64,000 bases of DNA from Heloderma charlesbogerti (Eukaryota; Chordata; Lepidosauria; Squamata; Helodermatidae). This document shows positions 11,785-23,599 of the stretch, piece after piece. The stretch's first letter is position 1; each line of letters begins with the position of its first letter. Under the pieces are notes generated by a model. The model saw only the letters and a list, made by a program, of their open reading frames with translations, ran no database searches and was not told the DNA's origin. The stretch covers positions 124,001-188,000 of the forward strand of contig JANEZZ010001392.1 of the NCBI GenBank assembly GCA_026122225.1. Direction: 5' to 3'. A program made the translations under genes and the position numbers.

Positions 11785-11945
11785 TGTAAGGCAGAGGATG
11801 AGATGGCTAGATAGCATCACCGATGCAATGAATATGAACTTGAGCACACTCCAGGAGAGAGCGAAGGACAGGAAGGCCTGGCGTGCTATGGTCCACGGGG
11901 TCACAAAGAGTCGGACATGACTGAACAACAACAACAACAATGCGC
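11785..11945 (+). mobile_element. RTE-BovB LINE, 3' terminal fragment
   Basis: It reads GGGGTCACAAAGAGTCGGAC and ATGACTGAACAACAACAAC, the end of the same subfamily as the copy at 16263. The (CAA)n tail is present. Confidence 0.85.
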
Positions 11946-11949
11946 TAGT

Positions 11950-12690
11950 GCTTTACAGCTGCAGGAAATCCAGTCTAAATTGGCTTAAAATGCCATAAAT
12001 AGCCTGGTATCCACCATGCTGAGACAAAGCGAACATTGGCATCCATTTAGAGAAGGAAATGCAGATCTCCAGTAGCAAATTGCTCTTGTTCTTAGCCTGA
12101 GCAGTGCTATTTTTAAAAAAACAGATTGCACTCATGCCTCGCTTTGCCATCTTCAGCCTGTTCTCACTGTAACTCCTACAACTTCACCTTCTCATCAGTA
12201 GGTGGGGGAAATCTCTAGATCAGAACTGGTTTCTCACAAGACCAATGCAAATAGGTTCTCCCTTGCAAATTACTTTCGTTACCAATGTTTGCTCGGGGAA
12301 ACTTGGCATAGCATGATTCAGGCTTCAGAGTGAGCGCATTTTCTTTCCCTTTCTTCATGTCATAAAGCACGTGCTCTGTCCTACACCTAAGTAAGGTTGC
12401 TAGTTTTTTAACCAACCCATAGAGCTGTCACTTGAATTCAGAGGTGGACAAACTTCAGGCTTTGCAGATTGATTTGGGCGGGGGGTCTGGAACCTCAAGA
12501 TCCACCAACCAGAGCCAGTTACAAAATGGGGAAGGGGGTTTTGTACACTCAGAATCAAGGACTGGGGTGCCTTTGAGCACATGATCAGCCCAAGAATTTG
12601 TTTTCAGGACCAGAACTGATCACACAGTCCTTTCACACACAAATCCACTTCTGGTTTTCCCCCAAGCTTTCATTATTTCTGTGTTTGGTG
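11950..12690. other. No gene recognised
   Basis: I see mixed-composition DNA, short frames only, and no repeat I can name. Confidence 0.5.
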
Positions 12691-12699
12691 GGGAGAGAA

Positions 12700-13165
12700 A
12701 GCCTTTTTGTTGTTGTTTCTGTTCAAAGGGTTGTACCTGCCTTGACCCTAAGATTAGCTGCTGAGGTCCTGCTCCAGGAGCCCCTGCCAAAAGAAGTGAG
12801 GCTACAGGCTACCAAGAACAGGGCCTTTTCTGCTCTGGCACCCCAGTTGTGGAACGAACTTCCCAGAAAGGCTTGCCAGGCACCTTCGTTGTACACTTTC
12901 CGGTGCCAGATGAAGACCTTTTTATTTTCCCAGTCATTTTAGTCTTTTAGCAGCTTTAGGGTTTTTTAAAATCTGTAATAGTATTTTAAATCTCTGCATT
13001 TTGCTAGATTTTATTGTGGATTGTACTTTTATACTGTAGTTTTAAGCTTTTAAGCTTTTAAATTTTAAATTTTACATTGTATTTTATGATGCATTTTGTG
13101 ATTTTAATTGCTATGGACTGCCCAGACAGCTTTGGCTATTGGGCGGTACAGAAATGTAAAACAAA
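12700..13165 (+). mobile_element. L2-type LINE 3' end
   Basis: The frame at 12598-12942 ends with KNRAFSALAPQLWNELPRK, the C-terminal hallmark of L2-type reverse transcriptase ORFs. An A/T-rich 3' UTR follows and ends near GCTATTGGGCGGTACAGAAA. Confidence 0.7.
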
Positions 13166-13344
13166 ACATTGGAAGTTGGAAACTTTTGCTAATCTGCTGC
13201 AAATCACCCTGAGATGCATGTACCAGCAGCTCCTGATCTACCTCCTGTCCTGTTTTAAAAGGCCTGACCTGCGCCAGGAGGAGTTGATTCATATCTCTAT
13301 GATGCCATGACAAGCCGCACCAATGATTTCTGCATATGAAACCA

Positions 13345-13480
13345 CTGGTCAGTGACAGCCCCAGGTTTTGGAGGTCCCTTGTGCAAGACACCCACACTGG
13401 GACCCCTCCCTCAGTGAGTCGACTGTCTCACCACCATTGTCACCAGCTGCTATTCCTCCTCATTACTTTAAGGTGCTAAG
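13345..13480 (+). repeat. Family R fragment
   Basis: CCCAGGTTTTGGAGGTCCC, then CCCTCAGTGAGTCGACTGTC. Only the first third of the unit is present. Confidence 0.6.
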
Positions 13481-14050
13481 GGGGCACCTTTAAGTAATAG
13501 GCTAGTGTAGTGGTGTAGAAGAGCCGGGGCTCACCAGGTTGAAGTACTGAGACTTTTTGATTAGCAGGGATGCTGATGATGTCATCTGCCACCCCCTCCT
13601 ACTTACCTGTTCCTCTGAGTCTAGCTGCAATCCTCACAGTAGCTTTTTCAGTAATTGTTTGTGCTGGGTACCAGTGCTTCAAGGTGGTTGAAATGCCCTT
13701 TTCAAAGATGGAGAAATCAATGTGCAGGTTGGCTTAACTGGTGGACGGGAAGGTACCTGACAGAGCAGGTCCATTGCTTTTTTCTTCTTGCTGTTGTTAG
13801 GAGTTTCTTGTAATTCTGGTGTTATTTTTTCTGAGCCTAGAGAAACTGGTGACTTTGAATTTAGCTTCCCACACAGATAAAGTGTCTGTAATAGATTTTT
13901 CCCAGCAACAATATATTATTGTGTGCTACCCCTGTTCTAACACCAAGTATTTTGGGGTGGGTTGGTCTTGAATGGGTAACTAAGATCCATTAGCTTGCAA
14001 AAGACTTACAAAATACATATAATATACACACCATCTCCAAATATTCTCTA
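13481..14050. other. No gene recognised
   Basis: I see no gene, SINE or LINE that I can support. Confidence 0.5.
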
Positions 14051-14059
14051 CCAATGTTC

Positions 14060-14395
14060 TTTTTTGTGGAGGCTGCCATTTTACCACCACCACCACCACC
14101 ACCCCACCTCTATAATGCCCTGGGGCATTGCAGAATATGCAAAATGGTGACCAGACTGCCAAAGCAGTCAATGCTGTTACTGTCATTTGCAGCAGCAATA
14201 AAACAAAACAAAAAGCTTTGCTGTGGGAGGAAGAACGAAGCTGTGCTGCTAACAGTGAGCTTCACCCCAAGAAAGTGTTGGAGAATTTACCTTCTCCCTG
14301 AAGAAATTTGGTGAAATGCTGTCTCTCCTCGCACCCCATTTCTCTGTCCAGAAATAGGGTAAAGAATTTTGAAAGCTCATTTTTGCACAGTTCTA
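14060..14395 (+). mobile_element. Family D hAT-like element, right half
   Basis: The sequence matches 5290-5500 and 17180-17438 and ends TTTTTGCACAGTTCTA, the family D terminus. It is 5'-truncated. It contains a (CCA)n run at about 14083-14104. Confidence 0.65.
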
Positions 14396-15720
14396 AAATA
14401 CTTCAAACAGCCACCATAAGGTACACAGTGGTATTTAAAATCCTGCCCGGAATGTGGTTCAAAGCCATCTTTTGCACTCTGCAAAAGAGGTAAGGTGCCA
14501 TTTCCCATTGGTTTAGCATTACCCCACCCCTACCGGTGACGTTCATTGTCACATAACGAATTGGTATTCACATGAGGTGAAGCATCGTTGTTTTTTCCTG
14601 ACACAGAGATAAGTGATGACAAAAGCTTTGCCTGCTAAATTTCTGCTAATCAGGCAGCTAGTTGCCATACTTTTGTTTTCAAAGCTGGCCCACTGAATGT
14701 ACAGCCTGCTGTTGATTCAACTTCTGAATTACACAGAACACTATTGCGCCACTGAAATAGCTGGGCTCTGTGGCAATTCATGGAATCATACAGTCGTACA
14801 TCAAATTCTTACTGTCAGAACTGTCCAAAGGACCCTCAAGTCCAAACTCACATGCTGCGACAGCTGCACTTGTTGATTCCTGACTATCAGAATTTCCGCC
14901 CATCTCTCCTCCTCCCTAAAACCTACTCCGTCTTGTGGTTTTGGGCTTAACTGCTTTAATCCTCTTCATTTGCTTGGCTTCATTCCTTGCTACTCTACTC
15001 TCCACACCTCCTCTTCTAGTGTATTGTCTTTCCTATTGTTGGTTTTAAATTGTATGTTACTTGGAGGCAGAAACCTACCTTTTTTCTTCTTTTTTGTACT
15101 CTGTGAAGTGCCACGCACGCTGATGGCATGATAGTTATTTACTTTAAATTATTTTTAGAGTGACTTTTAAGGTTGGAGCCTCCCAAAGTGGTGTAGAAGG
15201 TGAAAGAAACAGTACAAAACAATAAAATTCCAGAAAAGCAGGGATTCTTAATAAAACAAGCAACCCCATAATTAAGAAAAAGCCAACAAGAACAGACCTT
15301 TCCTGAAGGCTTGCAAAGAAGGGGCCTGGAGAACCCGATAGAATCTCATCATTCCAGAAAAGATTATTAGTTACTATTTATTTATTATTTACTGCAGAAC
15401 CACAACCCAAAAGGCCCTCTCACTTGCATTCTCAACCTCACTGCCCTTGGAGGAGGACAAGGGAAGTGAGTCACCAGTGAATTTTAGTAGGAGACATCTT
15501 TACAGGAATTTCTGCAGATGTTTTTAATAACCCCCTGAAGAAGGCCTTGAAATAAAAATAGAGGGAAACGTGTTGGGCTTGTTTTACAAATAAAATCTCT
15601 GTTTCATCATCTTGCAACATTTCCATTCGTGGGACAGAGAGAAGGGCCTCTGTTGATGAACTCAAAGTGCAGGGCGAGCTAATTCAGTCCATCTAAAAAC
15701 TTGGGCCCAAACCATTGAAA
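14396..15720. other. No gene recognised
   Basis: A/T-rich with no supported gene. A piece at 15380-15480 (AAGGCCCTCTCACTTGCATT) looks like the LINE fragment at 1-560. Confidence 0.45.
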
Positions 15721-15924
15721 GCTTTAAAGGAGGGGTGGCAGAACCTCAGACCATGGGCCAAATCCAGCCATCTGGGATTCCCCCGAAGGCCATGCCCACT
15801 TCCTCAGGCCCCACCCCCTTTCCCCCAGGGGTTTTGGGTGGTTTGGTGGTTTGGTGAAACCACCAAACCATTTGGTGGTTTCCTGGCTTCTGTGCCCCTT
15901 TTCTCCATTCAAAAAGCTTGAAAT

Positions 15925-17438
15925 TAGTGCTGTGCCAAAAAATTCTCCCACATTTTTGTCGACCCTTCTCATTCCATTTGATAGAAGAGAAACTGCTTTT
16001 GAAAACAAATTCAATGGTGAAGAATTTTGGAGAAATTCTCATGGGCTGGGTTTGGGGTTCTTGGGCTTACCTTGCTTAGGAGGTGGCCAAGGAGTGAGCA
16101 CAAGTGTCCTGTCTTTCATTGTACTATCATCTCTCTGGCAGCCTGTGGCCTCTCAGCTTCCTACACTTCAATTAAAGTCCAGTTTATGGCACCATGAAGC
16201 AATTTGTCCCACGGGGCTTTTTCAGATCAGGATGTGCAGGCAGCCCAGGAGGCCAGCTGTGATTGTTCAGTCGTTCAGTCGTGTCCGACTCTTCGTGACC
16301 CCATGGACCATAGCATGCCAGGCCTTCCTGTCCTGCGCTTTCTCCCAGAGTGTGCTCAAGTTCATATTCATTGCATCGGTGATGCTATCCAGCCATCTCA
16401 TCCTCTGCCGTCCCCTTCTCCTTTTGCCTTCAATCTTTCCCAGCATCAGGGTCTTTTCCAGAGAGTTTTCTCTTCGCATTAGGTGGCCAAAATATTTGAG
16501 CTTCAGCCTCAGTATCTGTCCTTCCAATGAGCACTCAAGGGTGATTTCTTTTAGGATGGACTGATTTGACCTCCTTGAAGTCCAGGGGACTCGTAAGAGT
16601 CTTCTCCAGCACCACAGTTCGAAAGCATCAGTTCTTCGGCACTCAGCCTTCCTTATAGTCCAGCTCTCACAGCCATACATTACTACTGGGAAAACCATAG
16701 CTTTGATTAGATGGACCTTTGTCGGCAAGGTGATGTCTCTGCTTCTTACTATGCTGTCTAGGTTGGCCATAGCTTTCCTCCCAAGGAGCAAGCGTCTTTT
16801 AATTTCATGGCTACAGTCACCGTCTGCGGTGATCTTGGAGCCCAAGAAAATAAAATCTGTTCCTGCTTCCATTTCTTCCCCTTCTATATGCCAGGAAGTG
16901 ATGGGGCCAGATGCCATGATCTTAGTTTTTTTAATGTTGAGTTTCAAACCAGCTTTTGCACTCTCCTCTTTCACCCTCAACAAGAGGCTTTTGAGATCCT
17001 CTTCGCTTTCTGCCATTAGGATGGTATCGTCTCCTCAAAAATACATTATCACACATCCTGAAGGAGGCAGAACAATGTAAACCTCTTTCATGGAGGGGAG
17101 ACAACTTTCAGGAAATTGGAGGATGGATTTTGGCAGATCACCAACTCTGCCTCATCCTTAGAGCTGGACACAATCCTACCCCCCTCACCCCTGCATTGTG
17201 GTGGAGGCAAACTGGGGTCCCACCTGCCAAGACAGCTGATGGTGTAGCATCAAAAAAAACTCAAACCCTTAGGAAAAAAGACAGAAGCTGTGCTACAAGC
17301 CTTGCCAACAGGGAGCCCTGCCTGGGAGAAAGTGTTGAGAATTTCTCCTCCCTTGGGAGAAATTTGGTAAAATTGTCTCCCAAATTGCTCTGCCCACACA
17401 AGTAAGATATTTCAAGAGACTATTTGTGCACAGCTCTT
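15925..17438 (+). mobile_element. Family D hAT-like element with both ends, split by BovB
   Basis: Begins TAGTGCTGTGCC and ends GTGCACAGCTCTT. The 8-bp duplication is CTTGAAAT (15917-15924) and GTTGAAAT (17439-17446), within the MITE. Own sequence is 15925-16262 and about 17040-17438. Confidence 0.8.
16263..17036 (-). mobile_element. RTE-BovB LINE, 3' part
   Basis: A minus-strand frame of 249 residues (16267-17016) reads MAESEEDLKSLL, KLNIKKTKIMASG, YGCESWTIRKAE, ELWCWRRLLRVPWTSRRSNQ and KYFGHLMRRENSLEKTLM, the BovB reverse transcriptase thumb and C-terminal region. It is truncated on the 5' side right at the DD of the active site (17030-17036), so it is inactive. The 3' end carries the GTCGTGTCCGACTC tail. 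The frame is unbroken, suggesting recent insertion. Confidence 0.9.
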
Positions 17439-17609
17439 GTTGAAATGCCTCTCCTAAGGCAATAACAGTGTTAAGTTAAAACATGCTGGCCTTTTGGCTC
17501 TGCCCCTTTTGCCTTCAGCCCCACCCACCAGTGGAATGCAGCCCCGGAGCTTCTCCGAAATGGAATTCGGCCCTCTGGCAAAAAGAGGTTCAACAGCATT
17601 TTAAACTGG

Positions 17610-18680
17610 GCTCGAAAAATGCACGTGGCCAGATGCCATTGGCTTTTGTACCTTCTTAAGAGTCGCATGTAGAAGAGGGGACTTGGGGAGGCACAGCTTC
17701 CGATGCAGAGGTCCCAAAAGCTGCCCCAGCTGAAGTTGTCACTTCTACCCAACCCTTTAAGGTGCCATCTCCGCCCTCACAGCTGCACGAGAGTAGAGGG
17801 GGCCCTTCCAGCTGCCATCCCTTCTTCCCTCGGTTGCTTTCAAACAGACTGGGGAGAGGCTGGCTCTGCCACAAGGGTGTGCAGCAACCAAACAGGAGCA
17901 ACTTGCAGAGAACATCCCAGATTTCAACAGCACCAAGAAGACAGGAAGAAACCCCAGGCTACAGTGCCTTTTGGAAATGGCCTGAAATGGCAGGTTGAGC
18001 AATGCAGCCCTTGTAAGCAGAAGAAAGTGGGGTGGGGGAGAGAAGTGGCTGTTAATTTTCTAACACATGTTTTTCTAACACATCTGAGAAACTAAACACG
18101 AGATTTGGAGGAAGCAGATGCAGCAGCTCAGAGTTCACGGTCCTGAGCAGTTCAACTGCTAGGGTGGGTTTGCTCATTTTAACTGTAAGCAACCTCCCTT
18201 TGTATTGATGGGACTGAGCCTCGCTGATGCCAGAGCATGAATGAATTGGGCCTGAAGGCAGAGCACCAGCCACCAGCCCTGAAATTGCCCAGTCTTCTGC
18301 ACTGGAGTGTAAAGTTCTTGGTTCTTGTGACCACTTCTTGGTGGGATTTTTAACCTTCTGTCTGCAGTGCGATTGCCTCCCTTGGAAGCTGATGCCATTG
18401 ATCATAACGATGGCTGCGTCACATTCTGGGGAAACAGATTACTGGTGTGCTACTGTCCCTTTAAGCACAGCACAGCCTAACGAAACTGCTGCAGGCCTGT
18501 ATTAAGAGCCCTGCTCATAGAGGTGCATATATAACTTTGTTTAATAAACTTGTAGCATAACCAACACCTTTGTGGAATCTGAATCATCAAGATTCAACAG
18601 ATGGTGCAATGGCCCCACCCAGTCTTCCCCTCCAAAGAAAACAAATTCTCAAGCTGAAATACTCAACATTTAATTGGGAG
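17610..18680. other. No gene recognised
   Basis: Short overlapping frames on both strands at 17650-18100 have no family likeness. No repeat that I can name. Confidence 0.45.
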
Positions 18681-18685
18681 CATAG

Positions 18686-18824
18686 CAGGGTTGGGGAAGA
18701 TGCAGCCCTCCAGACATTGCTGTACTTCAACTCCCATTAGCTCCAGCCAACATGGCCAATGGTCAGGGATACTGGTAGTTATAGTTCAACACCATCTGGA
18801 GGGCCACAGCTTTCCACACCCCTG
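18686..18824. mobile_element. Family B MITE
   Basis: CAGGGTTGGGGAAG to CCACACCCCTG with the TTCAACTCCCATTAGCTCC core. Confidence 0.7.
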
Positions 18825-18869
18825 GAATACGGCATGACTTAAGTTGTTGGTGGTCTTCTGCCACTACAC

Positions 18870-18960
18870 AACAGTGGCCTGTGCTCCTCTGGCTAGAAAA
18901 AGTGCAGAAAGGGGCAACTAAAATGATCAGGGGGCTGGAGCATCTCCCCTATGAGAGGTT
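18870..18960 (+). repeat. CR1 fragment
   Basis: GGCAACTAAAATGATCAGGG and GGCTGGAGCATCTCCCCTAT encode the ATKMIRGLE region of CR1. It ends where the duplicated block begins. Confidence 0.6.
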
Positions 18961-18979
18961 CTGCTCTGACACTCTAATC

Positions 18980-19114
18980 CAGGAGTGGGCAACTTGTGGC
19001 CTTCCAGATGTTTAGCCTACCACTCTCATGAGCCCTCACCATTGGCTATGCTGGCCAGGGCTGATGGGAGTTGTAGGCCAAAACATGTGGAGGGCCACAA
19101 GTTGCCCACTCCTG
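18980..19114. mobile_element. Family B MITE in SINE-1, 8-bp target duplication
   Basis: Ends CAGGAGTGGGCAACTTGTGG and CACAAGTTGCCCACTCCTG, flanked by CTCTAATC and CTCTAACC of the SINE head. Confidence 0.9.
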
Positions 19115-19531
19115 CTCTAACCACTACACCACACTGGCTCTCAAGTGTTATGTTTCTGTGCTTTTGAATGTTGCCCAATATGCATCAAAAGGAGCCTATG
19201 TTCCTTTCCTCATAAGAATTGTGGTTCTTATATTTATTATCCTACTTTTAGGCCTGAAGTGGCTCTTGCATTGGATGTCAGTGAGCAGATCGTTAGGGCG
19301 ACCTTTTTGGTTTCCAATTTTTAAAATATTATTATTGTTTTGTTGCTGCTGCTGCTGCTGCCTTAACCTTACTACCCAAGTAGGCTTCCACATGCTTTGG
19401 AACCATGAGACCCTCTTCATCCCTTCTCATTTTGACCTGCTCAGTCTCTTACTGAGAAGAATACTGAGCCCAACTAGTTTGTTTTTCCCTCTTCTGGTTT
19501 TCCAAAGCTGAATGCGAGGGTCGATTCGCAC

Positions 19532-20314
19532 ATGCCCAGCTCAGCACTTGATCGCTGCAGCATTGAGGTACCCTTCATGTGTGAACAGATTAGGTGTCAC
19601 TTCTTCACATCCTCTCAAAGGCAGTGCTGGTCAATGGAAGCTGTGCGTATATTCAAAAGCGACTTGGAAGGCTGGTCTGTTCACATTCCTCTAAATCATA
19701 GACTCTGTATTTGTGGAAATGGTTGTGTGGAGGATCTAGTGCACTACTTATTGTGCTGTCCACTGTATGCTTGTCCCAGAGAGCATTTTTGGTCTCACCT
19801 TGTGTCGCAATGTGGTAGCAGTGGCCAGCTCAGAATGTAATAATTGAAAAGGTTGTCACAGAAAGGTTGAAAGGTCGTCACAGAGAGGAAGGCCAGGATC
19901 TCTTCTCGATCATCCCGGAGTGCAGGACACGGAATAATGGGCTCAAGTGACAGGAAGCCAGATTCCGGCTGGACATCAGGAAGAACTTCCTGACTGTTAG
20001 AGCAATGCGACAATGGAACCAATGACCTAGGGAGGCGGTGGGCTCTCCCAGACTGGAGGCATTCAAGACGAGGCTGGACAGCCATCTGTCAGGGATGCTC
20101 TGACTTGGATTCCTGCATTGATCAGGGGGTTGGACTTGATGGCCTTGTAGGCCCCTTCCAACCCTACTACTCTATGTTTCTAATCCAGCTGCTTTCTGAC
20201 AAGCAGAAGTATGGTTCTTATCAAGTCGCATTATATGTGACCGCAGCAAAGAAAATTAGAGCGAGAACCTTGGATGAGATGGCAACCGACTGTAAGGGGA
20301 GTTCAGCAATCTGA
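19532..20314 (+). pseudogene. LINE-like ORF C-terminus, interrupted by a CR1
   Basis: 19532-19840 encodes a C-x-C...H-x-L-x-CP motif region (LCICGNGCVEDLVHYLLCCP), typical of the zinc-knuckle end of non-LTR reverse transcriptase ORFs. The rest, LLSDKQKYGSYQ then VTAAKKIR, resumes at about 20185-20314 after a CR1 insertion. I cannot name the clade. Confidence 0.55.
19866..20180 (+). mobile_element. CR1 LINE 3' end
   Basis: It reads GGCCAGGATCTCTTCTCGAT, AGCCAGATTCCGGCTGGACA and CCTTCCAACCCTACTACTCT. It corresponds to the 3' end of the longer copy at 3812-5125 in the other orientation. Confidence 0.88.
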
Positions 20315-20692
20315 AAGGGCTAACCTGGTGAGTAATTTCAATACGCTTCAAGGTCCATTTTAAATCTGTGCATTTCTAAATTGAATGCAAAATTCTGTTT
20401 TATTTCTATCTCTGTGTTCGCACCAGTGGTGGTTACTCTGTTAGGTTTTGTGAGTAATTTTAGTAAGATTTGAGGTGTATTTTAAATGTGAATGTTCCAA
20501 GATGTATTTTAAACCACGAATGCTTTTAAATGGAATGTGTAATTTTCTCCTTCTTGTTTATACCTGTATTCATCCTGACAGATGTCTTTGTGACTCGCTG
20601 TTCTGCAATGCCCTGTGGCTTAGAGCAATAAACATATGTGCATGTGGCAAATAATCAAGTGATGTATGTTCAGGTCTGAACCAAGTGCTAGA

Positions 20693-21095
20693 CGAGGAGT
20701 CCCCAGGACATTAGGCTTGGTGGACGCATCTGGAATTTTGAGTGTTATGGGCGCTCTCACAAAATGGTTGTCGTGGTGGGTGTGGCTGGTCAGAAATACG
20801 CATTTCCCAGAAGGCAAACTGGCAAAACTAAAAGGAACGTAACTTGCCCAAGAACCTAACTACAAGGTAGAGGTGGTTATCTGAGGTCCAAAGCACAAAA
20901 TCACTACTTTGAACCCAAATAAAGATGGTGGGGACAGCCGTTTGCTTTGCAGTATGCCAACCTCCCAGTTAAACAAAAAGGGTAATAGGAAAATAATAAG
21001 AAATAAAATAAAAATCAGGATGGACAGGCAGCCTAGCAGGTATCAAGACTCAGAGAGGTGTCTTTGGGTACATTGGTGCCCATGGGCGCCATGTT
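20693..21095 (+). mobile_element. Family Z MITE
   Basis: Starts AGGAGTCCCCAGGACATTAG and ends near GCCCATGGGCGCCATGTTGG. It matches 60650-61075 throughout, including AACCCAAATAAAGATGG. Non-autonomous. Confidence 0.65.
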
Positions 21096-21099
21096 GGAG

Positions 21100-22159
21100 A
21101 CCTGGACTAGCGTGTGCATTAGATACTTAGCACGTGTCACTGCTGAAGGTGAGCCACATCAAACCTGCCAAGTCAGCACTGTAATATAGAATATGTCCCA
21201 TTGAAACTGCCCCATGCATAATACAGGCAGCCGCCAATAACGAACCAATTTTAAGAAACCTTTTCCCAAGATCCTAAGGTACAACAGGAAAAGAAGGGGA
21301 TTATTCCATTACAATGCCTCCATGCATTTTGCGCACTGAAGGGCAGACTTCAATCCCCTTCCACAAAAAAAACCCAGCCACCATTCCCAAAAATCCACCC
21401 CACCCCCACCCCCAAACATGATGAATCCTTCAATTAAGGTGAAACCAGATTTATTTTCTTATTAGAAAGCAATAGAGGCAAGGGATTACAAAAGATACGC
21501 TATTTATTTGCTGGTCAAATCAGTCAAACAATCACAGAACATTTTAAACAAGCAGTTAAAATAAATACATAGCCTAAAAAAGGTGCACACACTCAGCCTG
21601 GCTCAAAGGTCTGTACGCGCTCCCATGCGCACATAGTCACTCCTACGAGTGCAAATTCCATTGTTAACATCTGCCTTCAGTGTGGATGCCTCTCTGCACA
21701 TCTTTAGCTCCCACATGTATAAGGCAGCACTGGATCAATACAATAGTTTCACTTTTCAGCTGAACACCCAAATGCACGTAATGCCCTTTTTAAACAATCA
21801 ATGAATCCGATTACTGTTAATGCGCACATACGCGCACGCACACACGGACGCACAAACAAACAAGCAGGCTAGATCTGTATTAGTGATAGCTTGTACATAC
21901 TCCTAACCTGTACACACACTGAACTTCAAGATCTAAAACACATGCTTTGGGAGTTTCTATAACCATTGTAGTTTTGCAGTATTTTAAATAGTTTTTCCTC
22001 CTGGAATCATTACACACTCCTCTTCCCCATCTACATTAGGAATAGGTTATAGTCTCCACCTCCTCATAGATTCTCACATGTCTCTGGCAAATTGTCTCAG
22101 GCTGTTGCTCAGAAATAGGCATGCAACTCTCTAGAAAAGTAGTGGTAACTTTCTGCTGC
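21100..22159. other. No gene recognised
   Basis: Poly-C/A runs near 21365-21420 and CA/CG-rich words near 21820-21860. No gene and no repeat that I can name. Confidence 0.5.
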
Positions 22160-22167
22160 CCCACAGC

Positions 22168-22997
22168 TAGGGATGTCAGAGAATTCCGCGACGGACCTCA
22201 GTGAGGCCGAATGCCAGTGCATTCGGCCCCCGGAAATCCATCGCGGAACAGCCTGCCACCCCCCCGCCCCCCACGGATGCCCCCCGGGACGAAACTTACC
22301 TGGGGCGGATGTTTCGGATGGCGGCAGCTCCAGCTGCGGCTTCGGAGGTGGCAGCGGCGGCGGCTGGTCTTCTGACTGGCTGCCACCACCACCATTTGCA
22401 GTCTGTGTTTTTTTCTCTTTTTTTCCCCATAGACATGATAGGCTACGTAAAGACTTACATAGCCTATCACACCTGGGTTAAAAAAAAAAATGTGTACGTA
22501 AATGGCGGCGGCTACAGCCGCCACCATTTGCATTCCTTATTTTTCGCCGTCTTAGTCTACGTAAATATTTACATAGACTAAGACGAAGACAAGAAAGGGG
22601 AACGCAAATAGCGTGCAGTACGCTATTTGCGTTCCCCTTTCTTTTCTTTGTCTTAGTCTACATAAATATTTACGTAGACTAAGACAGCGAAAAATAAGGA
22701 ACACAAATGGCGGCGGCTGTAGCCACCACCATTTGCGTATGCATTTTTGTTGTTGTTGTTGTTGTTGTTTTACCCAGAGTCCTCCGCGGCCGGAAATCCG
22801 GCTGTGGACGGCCCTGGCCTGGGCCTGGCCGGCTGCTCCGTGGAGCCACCACGGAGCACAGCCGGCCGTCGAGGATTCCGAGGGGGAGGACCGGATTGCC
22901 TCCCCCCCCGTCGAGGATTCCTCGGGGAGGGACGGAACGCCTCCCCCCCACCATGAACAGAATCTGCGAAAAGGTAAGTGACTTTCGTACATCCCTA
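22168..22997 (-). mobile_element. Family C palindromic hAT-like element, complete
   Basis: Ends TAGGGATGTC and GTACATCCCTA, flanked by a perfect CCCACAGC duplication (22160-22167, 22998-23005). Inner palindromes as in the 10113 copy but in opposite orientation, with a (TGT)n run at about 22748-22770 and a CpG-rich end. Confidence 0.9.
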
Positions 22998-23005
22998 CCC
23001 ACAGC

Positions 23006-23590
23006 TGGGATGTAACTTTGAGGTACCAAAAGGTAGCACAACCATGGCATAAAACAAAGATTGCTCAAAATAGAACCCCTGTGCTCACCCATTCACTTCA
23101 ATGACTGGGGCATCTCACATGTGCATCTCTCTGCACACTTGGAGCTGCTCCCCTCTACTGAAGCGAATGGGAGATCTCTCTGCGCACTCACAAGGATGGC
23201 TGGATTGACGAGGTGCATGTGTGCATTATAGCCCCTTAGAGTCCATGCTGATGCAGTCTTACTAACATAATAATTATTAACACCGCTCACTACTTTGTGA
23301 CATTTTGGTTGGTCCCAATGAATGCTGTGGACCAACATGTCTATCTAAGCTTACCCAGTTAATGCAAAGTAGACAGTCATCCTTCTCCTGGTCTTTAGCA
23401 GAATGGAAGAGAGCTAAGAACGGACTAATGTTCTTCCGTTTTAGCATCCATCTCTTACCCATCACAACTGCAATACTGATCCCACCAAACAGATCAGTTC
23501 TAACCTATCTATTAGAACATTCTGCTTGCTGAGAAAAACCTTCCAGGTTAATAAAGCTTAAAGAGGAAGGGAATACACTTCACTATTCAA
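23006..23590. other. No gene recognised
   Basis: Short frames only. No repeat that I can name. Confidence 0.5.
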
Positions 23591-23599
23591 AAAATAAAA

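Larger units (their letters stand above)
15730..17598 (-). mobile_element. Family A MITE split by a family D element
   Basis: The two halves are 15730-15924 and about 17439-17598. They join correctly against other family A copies. Flanks CTTTAAAG and TTTTAAAC agree at 6 of 8 bases. Confidence 0.75.
18961..20528 (+). repeat. 1.55-kb duplicated composite block, copy 1
   Basis: Near-identical to 40025-41566. In order: a SINE-1 remnant split by a family B MITE, an A/T-rich stretch with (CTG)n, a LINE-like ORF fragment split by a CR1 3' end, and an A/T-rich tail. Differences are a few substitutions, a CTG unit count, and a short segment at about 19381-19396 that is absent from copy 2. Confidence 0.92.

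Noticed and set aside
16267..17016. A 249-codon unbroken ORF as a host gene
   Set aside because: It is the BovB LINE C-terminal region, truncated at the catalytic motif.
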